Below, in pieces: positions 45,983 to 57,769 of a stretch of 64,000 nt of DNA. The notes beneath the pieces were generated by a model. That model was not told the origin of the DNA. It worked only from the letters and a program-made list of their open reading frames with translations, and ran no database searches. How positions within the stretch are numbered: position 1 is the first letter of the stretch; each line of letters opens with the position of its first letter. Position numbers and translations under genes: made by a program. This DNA is from Calamus simplicifolius (Eukaryota > Streptophyta > Magnoliopsida > Arecales > Arecaceae), in NCBI GenBank assembly GCA_900491605.1, contig UESW01003902.1, positions 1,327,590 through 1,391,589 on the forward strand. Direction: 5' to 3'.

Positions 45983-47049
45983 TGATGTGCATCATGGAAG
46001 CCATGAATTGGCATGCAAATGGTTCCGGATGGACCAATTACAAGGGCTAGGGCCAAAACCTCCAAAGGACCTTATTATGTAGAATTGGAGCAATCGAAGC
46101 CTCTTTGAACTTTGAAACTTGCAATCTGAAGGGGAATGGGCTGCAGGTGTTTAATTGCCTTCAATTGGAGTTTGGAGCATAATTTGGGTTTCTTGGTGGT
46201 TTCGGGCATTTAAGGAGCTGTTAAAACCTAAAACAANNNNNNNNNNNNNNNNNNNNNNNNNNNNNNNNNNNNNNNNNNNNNNNNNNNNNNNNNNNNNNNN
46301 NNNNNNNNNNNNNNNNNNNNNNNNNNNNNNNNNNNNNNNNNNNNNNNNNNNNNNNNNNNNNNNNNNNNNNNNNNNNNGGATGGACCAATTACAAGGGCTA
46401 GGGCCAAAAACCTCCAAAGGACCTTATTATGTAGAATTGGAGCAATCGAAGCCTCTTTGAACTTTGAAACTTGCAATCTGAAGGGGAATGGGCTGCAGGT
46501 GTTTAATTGCCTTCAATTGGAGTTTGGAGCATAATTTGGGTTTCTTGGTGGTTTCGGGCGTTTAAGGAGCTGTTAAAACCTAAACAAGTCCTTTTAGTCT
46601 TTTCCCTTACTCTATATGTAATAAGTTTTGCATTAATTGCTGTTTGAGCCTTTTCACCGGCAGTTATTGTTATCTCGTAACTTATGGCTATTTTAATGTG
46701 GGAGAGTTATTAGCATAAAGTGGAGTTATTCGTGTCTTTTGGCTTTTCCTATTCTTGGAGGGATGTTCCAAGCTATAAAAGATGTAATCAGTGAAAAAAA
46801 AAAAGAAGATAACTTTTGAATTATCACAGAGTGCTTTGGCATTTCTCTACCCTTGTTCTTATCTAAGCAAATTTCATATTTGTTTGGTGGTGAACTGATT
46901 TGATTCTTATCACTCTTCTCTCTTCTTTTCTAAGAGTGTGGCGAATCAACCTAGCACCCTTGTTTGTGGCGAGCCATCGTATCCAACAAGCGGCTGTTAG
47001 TTCTTCTTTATTTATTGTGATTTATTTTCCCTACCACCCTAGCACATCA
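45983..47049 (+). repeat. CRM-like 3' LTR with assembly gap and repeated segment
   Basis: LTR positions 1-254 (45983-46236), then N's, then LTR positions 46-715 again (46378-47049). The overlap appears on both sides of the gap, so the scaffold duplicates about 210 bp. Confidence 0.9.
46237..46377. other. Assembly gap (141 N)
   Basis: Run of N bases within the repeated LTR. Confidence 1.
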
Positions 47050-47054
47050 GACAT

Positions 47055-49222
47055 CTGCTATGAATCGCCCAGCCACCGGATGGGCCCCATCCGGCGCCGT
47101 TCGGCCATCGGCCCCCATCCGGCGCCGTTCGGCCATCCCAGCTCATCATCCACCGTGGGGCAGTCCCCGAGGGGACTATCTCGAGCATGATCGCCCAGGA
47201 GATTATAAACCTTAGGGCCAAGTATAGTCTCCCCACTAATCTCTACATATACCGGCCTCTTCCCGAGGATAGGGTAACTTCGTCTTATCCCGGTAGGGTA
47301 GCTTTGTACGAAACTTATTTCAAAGCCGGCCTTCGCCTTCCTATCCACCCTTTTATACTTAACCTTTTAGATAGATATTCCTTAGCTCTGGCACAGTTGG
47401 TTTCGAATTTCATTCAGACCATTATTGATTTCCTAGTACTATACCATATCCACAGGATAGAGGCTAGGATTTCTCTCTTCCGTAGTTTCTATACCCTTAG
47501 AAAACAATCGGGGTGGTGGTCCTTTGCTCCTAAACCAACCAAACCCTTAAGCTGTATCTTCCCACGTCCATCAAGGGGTGGAAAGATAGATTTTTCTTCG
47601 CCCAAGTTGATGGGGTAAGGACAAAGTAGGGGATTCCCAACACTGAGCCGAACAAGGACCCGATAGTGCTCCCAAGGGACCAAGAGGCGTTCGAGCAGTT
47701 GATAACTGTCGACGTCCCCCGATGCAACCAGCTGCTAGCCGAGGAGAATCTTCGGCTGGAAGGCCTTATTCCTGGTAACGGTGAGCAGCCATAACTCTTC
47801 CCCCTCCATCTGCTCTCCTCCTTTTCTTCCCTTTTTTTTAATAAGTCCTTTAACTTGTGCATATATGGCACCATCACTCCAAGCAGTGAGAAAGACCGCC
47901 GCCAAGGAAAGAAGGGCCCGGGCGGATGGAGCCCCCACCGAGAAGAGGGCCAAAATTAAAGTCAGCAAGAGAGCCGAGGTCGGAGGGGCCTTGGGAAGAA
48001 ATGAAGAGGCCGAAGAAAGGAGACGGCCCCGATCACCTTCACCAGCACCGCCCTGATCCCCCATCGACCTCACCAACATGCCTCTGGAGGAGCGGAGTAC
48101 CGGAGTTCCACCATCACTGCCTGCCTCTCTCGAGGTGGAGCCAACCACCCCTAACACAAGGCTGACCCCAAAGGTCATTCCCCCCACCGAAGAAGCCGCC
48201 ACCGAAGAGACTCCGCAGGCGATGGCACCAACGGAAGAGGCACCACCGGCCTCTGACCCGACACCAACAGCTCCATCTGCCAGTGCCGCAGAGGAAGACG
48301 AAGCCGACGTGCCTTCCTTCCAGTCAATCCTCGAGAACCATGGCCGTTGGGCCGAGCGGACGATGGCTAAGGTCTGCATACCTGAGCTTCAGAGGGTCCT
48401 CCAGAACCAAGGGACCTCTGCTTTCTTCCACGAAGCATCTGTGGCTCATCTCTGGGTAAGTGTTTTTCCCCACTGTCAATCTTTTAAGAATTTTTCTCCA
48501 CTTAACACAAATAATTTTCTCGTTCAGGCGATGAATTCCTTGGCTGCCATTAGAGGGATTCTATCCCAGGCCGAGGCCACCCTCAACCAGTTGCAGGAAG
48601 ATGCCAACCAAGCCGAGGCCAGAGCAGAAAAGGCCGAGGTGGCTCTGGAGGCGGCCCAAACTGAATTGGCCCATGCACGAAGGGCCGAGGCTGAATCCGA
48701 GGCCACTCGATTTGAGAGTTTAGCCCGGGTGGAGAGGGCAGAAGAGGCACTTGAGGTAGCTCAACGCTAGGCAGCCAATGAGCTCGATAATGCTCAGGTG
48801 GTGGAGGAGAAGTAGAAGGTAGCGGAGGAGAAGCAGAAGATGGTGGAGTCAGAGATGTTTATGTTGAAGAATCGGCTACACTCCGCCATCATTGAAATAA
48901 AAGCGGCCGAGGAGCAGGCAGAAAATACCAAAGAAATTGCCCGCCGATCTGACGTCAAAATAATCAACTTGAAGGAGGCAGTGACGGCTGCCGAGGGAAA
49001 GTTGCTGCGGCAGAAAAGAAGGCCGCCGAGGCCGTAGAGAACTTCAGAAAGTCCGACACTTATGACAAGGAGCTGGCCGAGACCACTGCCTTCTCATATA
49101 ACGGGGGCTTCTAGGACTGCAAAGCCAAAGTCAAAAGAATCTACGGTCTTGAGGGGATCGACGATCTGGAACCAGACGATGAGGAACCTTCCAATGGTGA
49201 TCCAATGCCGACCGAGCCCTGA
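47055..49222 (+). pseudogene. Antisense ORF of Tat element B (Transposase_28-like domain plus coiled coil)
   Basis: The first part (47187-47620; AQEIINLRAKYSLPTNLYIY, LRLPIHPFILNLLDRYSLAL, GWWSFAPKP) matches the pattern of Pfam Transposase_28, a domain of unknown role tied to gypsy-type plant transposons. A probable intron follows (about 47778-47910), then a basic/acidic Pro-rich exon (48000-48455). After an intron at 48456-48527 comes an Ala/Glu-rich coiled coil (48528-49040) and an acidic tail ending TGA at 49220-49222. Stops occur near 48055, 48768 and 48813, and a frame shift near 49010. It runs opposite to gag-pol. Confidence 0.72.
48456..48527 (+). other. Predicted phase-0 intron in the antisense ORF
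   Basis: 72 bp, GTAAGTG...CGTTCAG, T-rich and AG-free before the acceptor. Splicing joins the acidic exon (ending AHLW) to the coiled coil (starting AMNSLAAIRG). It also stays open if unspliced. Confidence 0.65.
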
Positions 49223-49819
49223 GCATTTGTATTTTTTGTAACCAAGGCCCGATAAGAGTCGGCAATTTTGTAAGACATTCACAATTAATGAAAAAATAAC
49301 TTTTGAAATCTTTGAAATTTACTGTTAATAATTTGCTCATTCTAGAACCGAGAACAGGGCTGAGATCGTAGATCCCATTTAGGAACTGACGCTGTAGCTA
49401 GATTTAGGTGAGTCAGAAGCAAGATAAAAAACTAGGCAATAGCTAGGACATGGCCATAGTTGAGCCGATACTCAACATCGGTGTCAAGGCCGAAGTCAAG
49501 ATGCGGAAGAAGTCGAAACTGGAGCCTTAAGGCTGAAGTTGAGACCGAGGTGAAATTGCATGAGCAAGCGCTGGTCCCACCTCATGCTGGGACACCGACA
49601 CTAAGCCGAGCTAAAGTGCCAATGCTGAGTCGGGTTTGAGTGTCGATGCAGAGTCGGGCTTGAGCACCGATGCAGAGTTGGACTTGAGTGCCGACACGAA
49701 GTTGAGCTTGAGCTAAAGATGCAAGATCGCTTGAAGACACTTTCGTTAGTAAGAAAATGAATACTATTTTAGTAAACATGCTCAAGCTTAAGATATCAAT
49801 ACACTACTGATAATATCGA
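49223..49819 (-). other. Tat element B region between integrase and antisense ORF
   Basis: Non-coding. Holds short tandem repeats at 49590-49720, in the same relative place as the 55-bp array of element A. Confidence 0.55.
49590..49720. repeat. About 30-bp repeats in the 3' region of Tat element B
   Basis: Four to five diverged copies of GCCGATGCAGAGTCGGGCTTGAGC-type sequence. Confidence 0.7.
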
Positions 49820-50044
49820 CGAAGGTTGTACACATTCCAGGTGCGAGGGAGAGGCTTCCCATCCAGCCCTTCGATCCGGTATGCTCACGATGTAGTGCAT
49901 CCTTCCCAATTGGGCGACAGCTTTTCCCTCTCTATAGGTTTGGAGACTTCGGCTCATCTGAGGACTAAGTCTCCGGGATGGAATCTTTTGGGACAAACTC
50001 AGGCATTGTAGTACTTTGGAATCCTCTATCAGTAGGAAGCCATT
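49820..50044 (-). pseudogene. Tat element B integrase C-terminus (distal piece)
   Basis: Continues the integrase frame beyond the chromovirus insertion. Two adjacent TGA/TAG stops occur just inside the junction near 50030, then a degraded C-terminal domain ends with RTWNVYNLRRYYQ-like text near 49810, the usual Tat polyprotein end. Confidence 0.65.
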
Positions 50045-51391
50045 TGGTGCAGGCATCAGGATCAAGTAGAGGATTCTTAACCCTCTATGGATATCTGATT
50101 AGTTATGATTCAAGTCTTGAGTTGGGAAATAAAGTTTAGTTTATTTTGAGTCACGTTCAGTTCATTTTATTCTAAATTGAGTCATATTCAGTTCAGTTTA
50201 TTTTAATGTGAGTCCCATAGAAAGTTCATCAGCTTACAAGAACAGACATCAGTATTGGAGCAGAAGACAAGGCCATCACAGTCAGACAGAGTAACTACTA
50301 AATTCAAGTTGGTGCCACAGCTACTTCAAGCAGCCCACATGCCACATAGCAGAGCAAGCAACCTTTCCGATCTGGATTATTATTTTCCTCATCTGGACAC
50401 CACAGATTTCATGCTAAATCCAGTTGACGCTGATTACATCTAGAAGATTACCTTCCTCATCTGGACGCTGCAGATTTCATGCCAAATTAAGCTACCGCTG
50501 ATTGCATCTCAATCATATCTAGAATATCACCTGCCTCATCTGAACGCCACAGATTTCATGCCAAATCCAACTGCCTCTGATTGCATCTAGAAGATCACCT
50601 TCCTCATCTGGACGCTACAGATTTCATGCCAAATTTGATTAGGGTGCCTTTTTTTCTTTTCTCTCTTTCCATATCTGTATTTTCTTGGGCCCCAAGTCTC
50701 TTTCTCTATAAAAGAGACCCTCTTATATGAATGATGTATCTTTTATTATTAATCAATGAATCCAAGTTTTGAGTTATTGTGATTTTTGTTAATTGGTTCT
50801 CTAGTGCTCTTGTTTCCCTCCTCCTGCGTGTGCCAACATCCCAAGTCTCTAGGAGAAACCCTAGCCGCCACCTTTGTCTTCCAATAGTGGACGCCCAAGA
50901 GCCCTTGGTCGCCCTCCCCTTTTCTCTACTCCTTCTTTGTTTCTTTGCCTCTATTCTAAATTTTCTCTATTATTATTTAACCCTTGTATGGTGATCTTGC
51001 AGATCCCTCAATAGCCACGAATCTAGGATTCAAGGTGATCATCATCCAGGTCAGCGGATACTTGACCGCAGATCCGTGGGCTCAAGGCTTGGTCATCTAG
51101 GGCGCATCCATCAGGTAGAGCTACCCTTCAACACTTTGATCTTCTTCCTCTTACCAGATACACCCCTCTAATCTACTAGTAACTTTATTGTAGGAGAGCA
51201 AGCCCTATCGGGGCTTCTTAGCCTTGGCGGTCCTTCTTCCTTATTTTTTAGGAACTATTTCGCGTGCGGATTTACTATAAATTTTTCTGAATCCCTCTTA
51301 GGCTATTACTTTAGAAGAATAATCAACTTCAATTATTAATCATTAAAAAAAAAGAAAAAAAATTACTTGCATGCGAATCAGTCCTGCATCA
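50045..51391 (+). repeat. Chromovirus 5' LTR
   Basis: 1347 bp. TATAAAAGAGACC near 50707 is a good TATA box. A 3' partner and a solo copy are present in the window. Confidence 0.94.
50707..50714 (+). promoter_or_regulatory. Chromovirus LTR TATA box
   Basis: CTATAAAAGAGACCCTCTT is present in both LTRs (again near 56208) and, reversed, in the solo LTR near 39555. Confidence 0.65.
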
Positions 51392-51394
51392 GTT

Positions 51395-51406
51395 TGGTAT
51401 CAGAGC
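51395..51406 (+). promoter_or_regulatory. Chromovirus primer-binding site (tRNA-iMet)
   Basis: TGGTATCAGAGC three bases after the 5' LTR. Confidence 0.92.
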
Positions 51407-52169
51407 ATAGTTAGGGCTTAATTTTAATTCACGTTATTATCAGTATATCATCTGTTAATTGAATTGTTTCTGCCTGCATATACATCAAAAAATTACAAAA
51501 TTTATTTCTTTAGATTCTTTATAATTTAAAATATTTTTTGGTATTTTTTAAGAATTTAATTTGATCTATAAAAAAATAATTTTTTTTGAGATTTATTGCT
51601 ATTTACAGATTTCTGGATTAGGGTTTGTATTTTACATGTCATTCATCTGCATTAAATTACTCTTAAGGGCTTTCATTGATGTCAGATAAGGAAGGGATTG
51701 AGACCCCTTACTTGGCCCAAAACAACCACCCGTGCATTCCGATCCCAAGCCTCTAATCTAAAACTGAGTAGCAACTTAATTGACATTTGCCCTAGAGGGC
51801 TAGGGACACCAACAGTCGGTTTAGTGTACTGGAGGAGACTAGTACAAATCAATCTGGATTGTGCTCTGAAATTGGTGTTTAGAAGGGAGGTCAAATGTCA
51901 AATGACTTAAGCAGAGTGTTGGGGTTATTCTAATTAGGCATCTGCAATTTGCGGGACGAGCCTCCCCCCCTTCCACCTGTCCCAACTGGCCAATTGAAGA
52001 GTTACTGTTAGATTGGCTTGCATTAAGCCAAATCCTTTACTCTGGATGACTAGGTCTAGCATACCGTAGTCCGAGTCAGTCTGAGTCTTGTATACTTGAT
52101 TGTGCTTGTATGTGCACTAGATTAGGAGCATCTTTTTGCTCATCACCACCTCCATTATAGGCTGAACCC
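51407..52169 (+). other. Chromovirus 5' leader
   Basis: Non-coding leader between PBS and gag start. No recognisable gene. Confidence 0.6.
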
Positions 52170-53300
52170 ATGGCTAATCAAAGCATTGATGATCACTTAA
52201 GGATCATCACTGAACAACTATCTCGAATAAACCAAGACATCAAGCAATCTGAGGCTAGATTAGGGTCCAGGTTCGATCAAGTCGAAACTAGGTTGGGCAT
52301 CCTAGAAGAAGCCCGTGAGCCCCACACTGAGTTTGATCATGAGACCCCACCTCATCCTAGGAGAGCCCAACAGCCTGACCTCTACATAAGGCCAAACCCT
52401 AGGAGACCACTTCAACTTGATCCAGTCCTAAATGTCCTCCCTAGGAGACCCAATCATGAGGCAGTAGACCAAGAAGAAAGAGCCCTTAGAAGTGTCAGAC
52501 TTGAAGCACCTACTTTTGATGGCTCTATGGACCCTAAGGACTACATAGATTGGGAGGAAGGGATGGACCAGTACTTTGACTGGTATGACATATCTGAAGA
52601 GCATAAGTTTAAGTTTTCCAAGCTCAAGTTAGTACGATAGGCTAGGTTATATTGGGCCACTTTAGAGCGAAGGCAATTATTATAGGAAAGATACCCCATA
52701 GTCACCTGGCATGCTATGAAGGCTAGACTTAGGTCCAATTATGTCCCCACATCGTATGAACAGAGCCTATTGGACTAGTGGCAGGGATTAATTTAGGATA
52801 TAAAACTGTGAATGAATACATTGCTACATTCCAAGAGTATACCATGAGGTGTAATATCGTTCAGTTGAGGAAGTCACCCTATCCAAGTTTAGGTATGGCC
52901 TGAGAGCAGATATTCAAAGAGAACTCTACCTAAGAAGGGTACACGATTTAGAAGAAGCTTACCAAGTTGCTAGGGATTATAAATGTTTTTAGAGAGGGCC
53001 ACCCTATCGTAGATTAGAGGCTACCAAGAGCCCTAGCCCATATCCAGGATCTAGCCAGGCCTATCCTAGTCATCCCAGACCTACCCAGTACTTAGACCCC
53101 CTCCAGACTTTCCTGGACCCAACACTAGCCGACCCAGTACAAGCCGAATTGAGTTGAGTCAACCCCAGAATAGTATCCTATACCCCAGAGAGAGGATAAG
53201 GGCAAATCTGTAGAGGTTCAAAGAAATTCCAACCCCCAGATCAAATGCTTTAGATGCAACAAACCAGGACATATGATCAGCCAGTGCCCAGTCAAATCCC
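52170..53300 (+). pseudogene. Chromovirus gag
   Basis: ATG at 52170 opens a coiled-coil start (SIDDHLRIITEQLSRINQDI), then the gag core (LEAPTFDGSMDPKDYIDWEE). Stops at 52638, 52683, 52778 and 52796 are all in positions where Gln fits. A frame change near 52850 and others follow. The CCHC knuckle CFRCNKPGHMISQC lies near 53250-53290. Confidence 0.82.
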
Positions 53301-53479
53301 TTTATATAGATGAGTTACCTGAGACTGAATCCGAGTCCCTAGTTGAGCCTGAGGGAGAGGTCTATAAGGCTGATACCCATCTGATAGATGAGTACGATGG
53401 AGAGGAGGAAACATTTGAGTATGAAGACCTACTAGGAGTAGTTAGATGTATCTTGACCCAGACTCAAACTAAGGATTAG

Positions 53480-53935
53480 GAAGATTGGCGTAGGACTAAC
53501 ATCCTACAGACTTTTGTTAAGATAGGGGATAAGGTGCTCAAGATCATAGTGGATAGCGGGAGTTGTGTCAATGCCGTCTCTACCAATACAGTTAAGTCAT
53601 TAGGATTGACCACAGTTCCCCATCCTAGTCCCTATAAGGTCTCATGGGTAGATTCCACCTCTATCCCAATCAAGTCCAGATACCAAATACTAATCAAATT
53701 GCAAAATTATGAGGAAAAGATCTGGTGCAATGTAATTCCTATGGGCGTTAATAGTATTATATTAGGTCAACCTTGGCTTTACGATCACCATGCCACCTTG
53801 TTTGGTCGATCTAACATCTGCTCTTTTAAACACAATGGGAACAAGTATGTGATACATCCAACTCCACCTAGGGACCAATCAAGAAAGGATCTAGGAATCT
53901 TAAGGATAGCAAGCCAAGAGTTAATCTGATTAAAG
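53480..53935 (+). pseudogene. Chromovirus protease
   Basis: Retropepsin with active site IIVDSGSCVNAVST near 53545 and the distal ILGQPWLYDH motif near 53765. This domain is still open. It runs into the deletion junction. Confidence 0.8.
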
Positions 53936-53944
53936 CTAAGGAAG

Positions 53945-55500
53945 GTAATCTTCTAGAAAATAAGGTAGCAGACGCCCTAAGCCGTAAGTCTTTGTTACTG
54001 AGTACTGTTAGCACCGAAGTTATAGGATTCGATTGGATAAAAAGATGAGTATAAGACCTATCATGATTTTGGTGAAATTTATAAGATCCTTCAGCTAGGG
54101 CCATCCAGTACCAGTGGAGATTATACCATCCAGGATGGTTACCTTTTTAGAGCAATAGACTTTGTATCCCTAGGACATCACTTATAGAATTCATAGTCTG
54201 GGAAACACATGCTGGGGGATTAGTTGATCATTTTGGAAGAGATAAGACTATTCTAGCGATAGAGGATCAATTTTACTGGCCAGGATTAAAAAGGCTCGTT
54301 GCCCTGATAATAGCCCGATGTCGAACTTGTGCCATTGCAAAATAGTAGAAGCAGAACACCGGTCTATATACTCCTTTGCGAGTGCCTGATCGTTCTTGGC
54401 AAGACCTCAGTATGGACTTCATTCTAGGATTACCTAAAACCCAAAAGAAGCACGACTCCATCTTTGTAGTGGTCGATAGGTTCTCTAAGATGGCTCATTT
54501 CATCCCTTGTTCGCAAACCTTTGATGCATCTAGGATAGCCCGACTTTTCTTAGACAGTGTGGTCAAGCTCCATGGCCTACCTAAGACCATTATTTCTGAT
54601 AGGGATGTTAGGTTCACCAGCTACTTTTGAAAAATGCTACGGCATCTGTTAGGGACCAAACTTAATTTTTTCACAGCCTTTCACCCCCAAACGGATGGGC
54701 AAACTGAAGTAGTAAACCGTAGTCTAGGAAACCTTCTTAGGTGCCTTGTAGGCGAATACCTAGGGATGTAGGATTTATTACTGCCTAGTGCAGAGTTCGT
54801 CTACAATAGCTCAATGAATAGCTCCATGGGCAAGAGCCCATTTGAGATAGTCCATGGGTACAAGCCTAATCGTCCACTTAATCTAATTCCTTTACCCCTC
54901 CACACATGAGTCTCAGAGTCCACACAAGCATTTGCACAACATATCAAAGACTTACATAAGGACATTAGCTAGAAAATAAATCTAAGTAATAAAACTTATA
55001 AAATACTGGCTAACTCCCGAAGAAGAGCCAAAGAGTTTGGTATAGGGGATTATGTCATGGTTAGGCTTAGGCCTGAACGGTTCCTACCAGGTACCATTAA
55101 GAAACTTCATGCTCGCGGAGCTGGTCCCTTTAAAATAATAGAGAAGGTAGGACCCAATGCCTATGTGCTAGATCTGCCCTCGGATTGGGGCATTAGCTCT
55201 ACCTTCAATATTGCAGACCTAGTAGAATATAGGGAACCGGCAGCGATTCCTAGTGAGTACTTTGGACCTAACCCTTCTTTCATGAGCCAACCTACCCAAG
55301 AGTTTCTATCACCAATTTTACCTGAGCAAGGAGAGCGGATCGAGCATATCCTAAACGATCAAGCCATTACGATCCGGAACCACGGTTATCAACGCTACCT
55401 GGTCTGATGGTAGGGTTGCCCCGAATCAGATGATTCATGGATTACTCGAGAGGATTTGCAACACCTCGACCTAGACCTACTAGAGAGATACTAGAGCCAG
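53945..55500 (+). pseudogene. Chromovirus integrase and chromodomain (after RT/RNase H deletion)
   Basis: Starts with the last residues of RNase H, then the integrase HHCC domain (HAGGLVDHFGRDKT near 54210; CRTCAIAKQ near 54330). The core has the first Asp in SMDFILGLPKTQKK, the second in IISDRDVRFTSY and the Glu in TDGQTEVVNRSLG. The C-terminal GPFKIIEKVGPNAYVLDLPS follows. A chromodomain (IEHILNDQAITIRNHGYQRY, then SWITREDLQHLD) ends near 55490 and has two stops inside. Chromodomains guide such elements to silent chromatin. At least seven stops are visible. Confidence 0.85.
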
Positions 55501-55547
55501 AATGACGCATATTCGATGGGGTCGAGTTCTTCCCACCCTGGAAGAAT

Positions 55548-56886
55548 TGGTGCGGGCACCAGGATCAAGCAGAGAATTCTTAACCCTCTGTGGATATCTG
55601 ATTAGTTATGATTCAAGTCTTAAGTTGGAAAATAAATTTTAGTTTATTTGAGTCCTGTCCCGTTCATTATATTCTAAATTGAGTCCTATTCAGTTCAATT
55701 TATTTTAATATGAGTCCTGTAGTAAGTTCATCATCTTACAAGAGGAGACATCAGTATTGGAGCAGAAGACAAGGCCATGACAGTCAGACAGAGAAGCTGC
55801 TAAATTCAAGTTGATGCTACACCTACTTCAAGCAGCCCACATGCCACCTAGTAGAAAAGCAACCTTTCCGATCTAGATGAGCATTTTCCTCATATGGACG
55901 CCACAGATTTCATGCCGAATCCAGCTGCTGCTGATTGCATCTAGAAGATCACCTTCCTTATCTAGACACTGCAGATTTCATGCCAAATTAAGCTGCCGCT
56001 GATTGCATCTCAATCATTTCTAGAAGATCACCTGCCTCATCTGGACGCCACAGATTTCATGCCAAATCCAGCTGCCGCTGATTGCATCTAGAAGATCACC
56101 TTCCTCATCTGGACGCTACGGATTTTATGCCAAATTTGATTAGCGTGCCTTTTTTTCTTTTCTATCTTTTCATATCTCTATTTTCTTGGGCCCCAAGTTT
56201 CTTGCTCTATAAAAGAGACCCTCTTGTATGAATGATGTATCTTTTATTATTAATCAATCAATCCAAGTTTTGAGTTATTGTGATTTTTATTAATTGGTTC
56301 TCCAGTGCTCTGTTCCCTCCTCCTGCGCGTGCCAACATCCCAAGTCTCTAGGAGAAATCGTGGCCGCCACCTTTGTCTTCCAATAGTGGACGCCCAAGAG
56401 CCCTTGGCCACCCTCCCCTTTTCTCTACTCCTTCCTTGTTTCTTTGCCTCTATTCTAAATTTTCTCTATTATTCTTTAACCCTTGTATGGTGATCTTGCA
56501 GATCCCTCAGTAGCCACGAATCCAAAATTCAAGGTGATCATCATCCAGGTCAGCGGATACTTGGCCGCAGATCCGTGGGCTCAAGGCTTGGTCATCTAGA
56601 GCGCATCCACCAGGAAAAGTAACTCCTTCAATACTTTGATCTTCTCTCTCTTACCAGGTACACCCCTCTAATCTACTAGTAACTTTATTGTAGGAGAGCA
56701 AGCCCTTCCAGGGCTTCTTAGCCTCGGCGGTCCTTCTTCCTTATTTTTAGGAATTGTTTCACGTGCGGATTTACTATAAATTTTTTTGAATTCCTCTTAG
56801 GCTATTACTTTGGGACAATAATCAACTGCAATTATTAATCATTAAAAAAAGAAAAAATTACTTACATGCAAATTGGTCCTGCATCA
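55548..56886 (+). repeat. Chromovirus 3' LTR
   Basis: 1339 bp, preceded by a purine-rich tract (GGAAGAA at 55540-55546). Differs from the 5' LTR by scattered substitutions. Confidence 0.94.
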
Positions 56887-57769
56887 CCATTATGAGTAGT
56901 GCTCGATCGCGGAGTTCCTCAACGAAGTCAAGGCTGGCTCTCAACTGGTTGGAATTGTTCTCCTCATCGTACAATTGTGTTCGGGGACTAGGGATGCTAA
57001 TCTCCACCGGAATGATTGCCTTCGACCCGAACACAAGGCTAAAAGGAGTTTCTTCCGTGGGGGTTCGGGGCATCGTATGATACGCCCACAGCACGTTCGG
57101 AAGCTCCTCCACCCATCTTCCTTTGAAATCGTCCAAACATGTCCTAAGCCCTTGAAGGATGATCTGATTTGTCACTTTTGCCGCTCTGTTTGTTTGTGGA
57201 TGACCGACAGAAGTGAACCTCTAACATATGCCCAATTCGGCACAAAACTCTATGTAAGAAGCGTTGTCGAACTGGCGACCATTGTCGGTAACAAGTGTAT
57301 GGGGTAGCCTAAATCGACAAATAACGAACTTCCAGAAGAAGTTCCTCACGTTGGCTTCGGTAATTTTGGCAAGTGCTTTGGCCTCTACCCACTTAGTGAA
57401 ATGATCGATGGCAACGAACAAAAACTTTCACTGACCAAAAGCTGGAGGGAATGGTCCCATAATGTTCATCCCCCATTGGGCGAAGGGCCATGGAGCCGAC
57501 AAGGGGCTCAGCTGCGACGTTGGCAGCCATTGAATGTTAGCATGTCGCTGGCAGCTATCACACTTTCGGACTAGCTCGGCTGCATCTTCCCGCATGGTGG
57601 GCCAGTAGTAGCCTTGGCGTAGGGCCTTATGTGACAGCGCTCTGCCCCCCAAATGGTTTCTGCATATACCTTCATGGATCTCACGGAGGATGTAGTCGGT
57701 GTCTGCTGGACCAATGCATTTGAGGAGAGGATGAGAGAAGGATCTTCGGTACAGTTGTCCGTCGAGCAT
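56887..57769 (-). pseudogene. Tat element B integrase (main part)
   Basis: The zinc domain begins near 57690 (HEGICRNHLGGRALSHKALRQ; CDSCQRHANIQ). The core has FVAIDHFTKWVEAKALAKI, the second Asp in TDNGRQFDNASY, and a damaged third region near 57210-57175. The C-terminal side (ELPNVLWAYHTMPRTPTEET) reaches the chromovirus junction at 56886. Breaks at about 57425 and 57200. Confidence 0.82.

Larger units (their letters stand above)
42502..47049 (+). mobile_element. Chromovirus (CRM/Reina-like), internally deleted
   Basis: TSD GACAT at 42497-42501 and 47050-47054. LTRs start TGATGTGC and end GCACATCA, a perfect 8-bp terminal inverted repeat. The internal region is only about 2.77 kb: gag, protease, N-terminal RT, then directly the integrase C-terminus. 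RT active site, RNase H and integrase core are gone. LTRs are very similar by eye, so it is the youngest or among the youngest insertions. CRM versus Reina assignment is tentative. Confidence 0.88.
50045..56886 (+). mobile_element. Chromovirus with chromodomain, RT/RNase H deleted
   Basis: TSD CCATT at 50040-50044 and 56887-56891. LTRs 50045-51391 and 55548-56886 start TGGTGCRGG and end CCTGCATCA. PBS is tRNA-iMet. Gag, zinc knuckle, protease, then an abrupt join to the very end of RNase H (KVADALSRK), integrase and a C-terminal chromodomain. It is inserted in the integrase of Tat element B. Stops are numerous, mostly TAG or TGA at expected Gln or Arg positions. Confidence 0.92.

Noticed and set aside
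46151..46476. Open frames spanning the gap
   Set aside because: Formed only by unknown bases.
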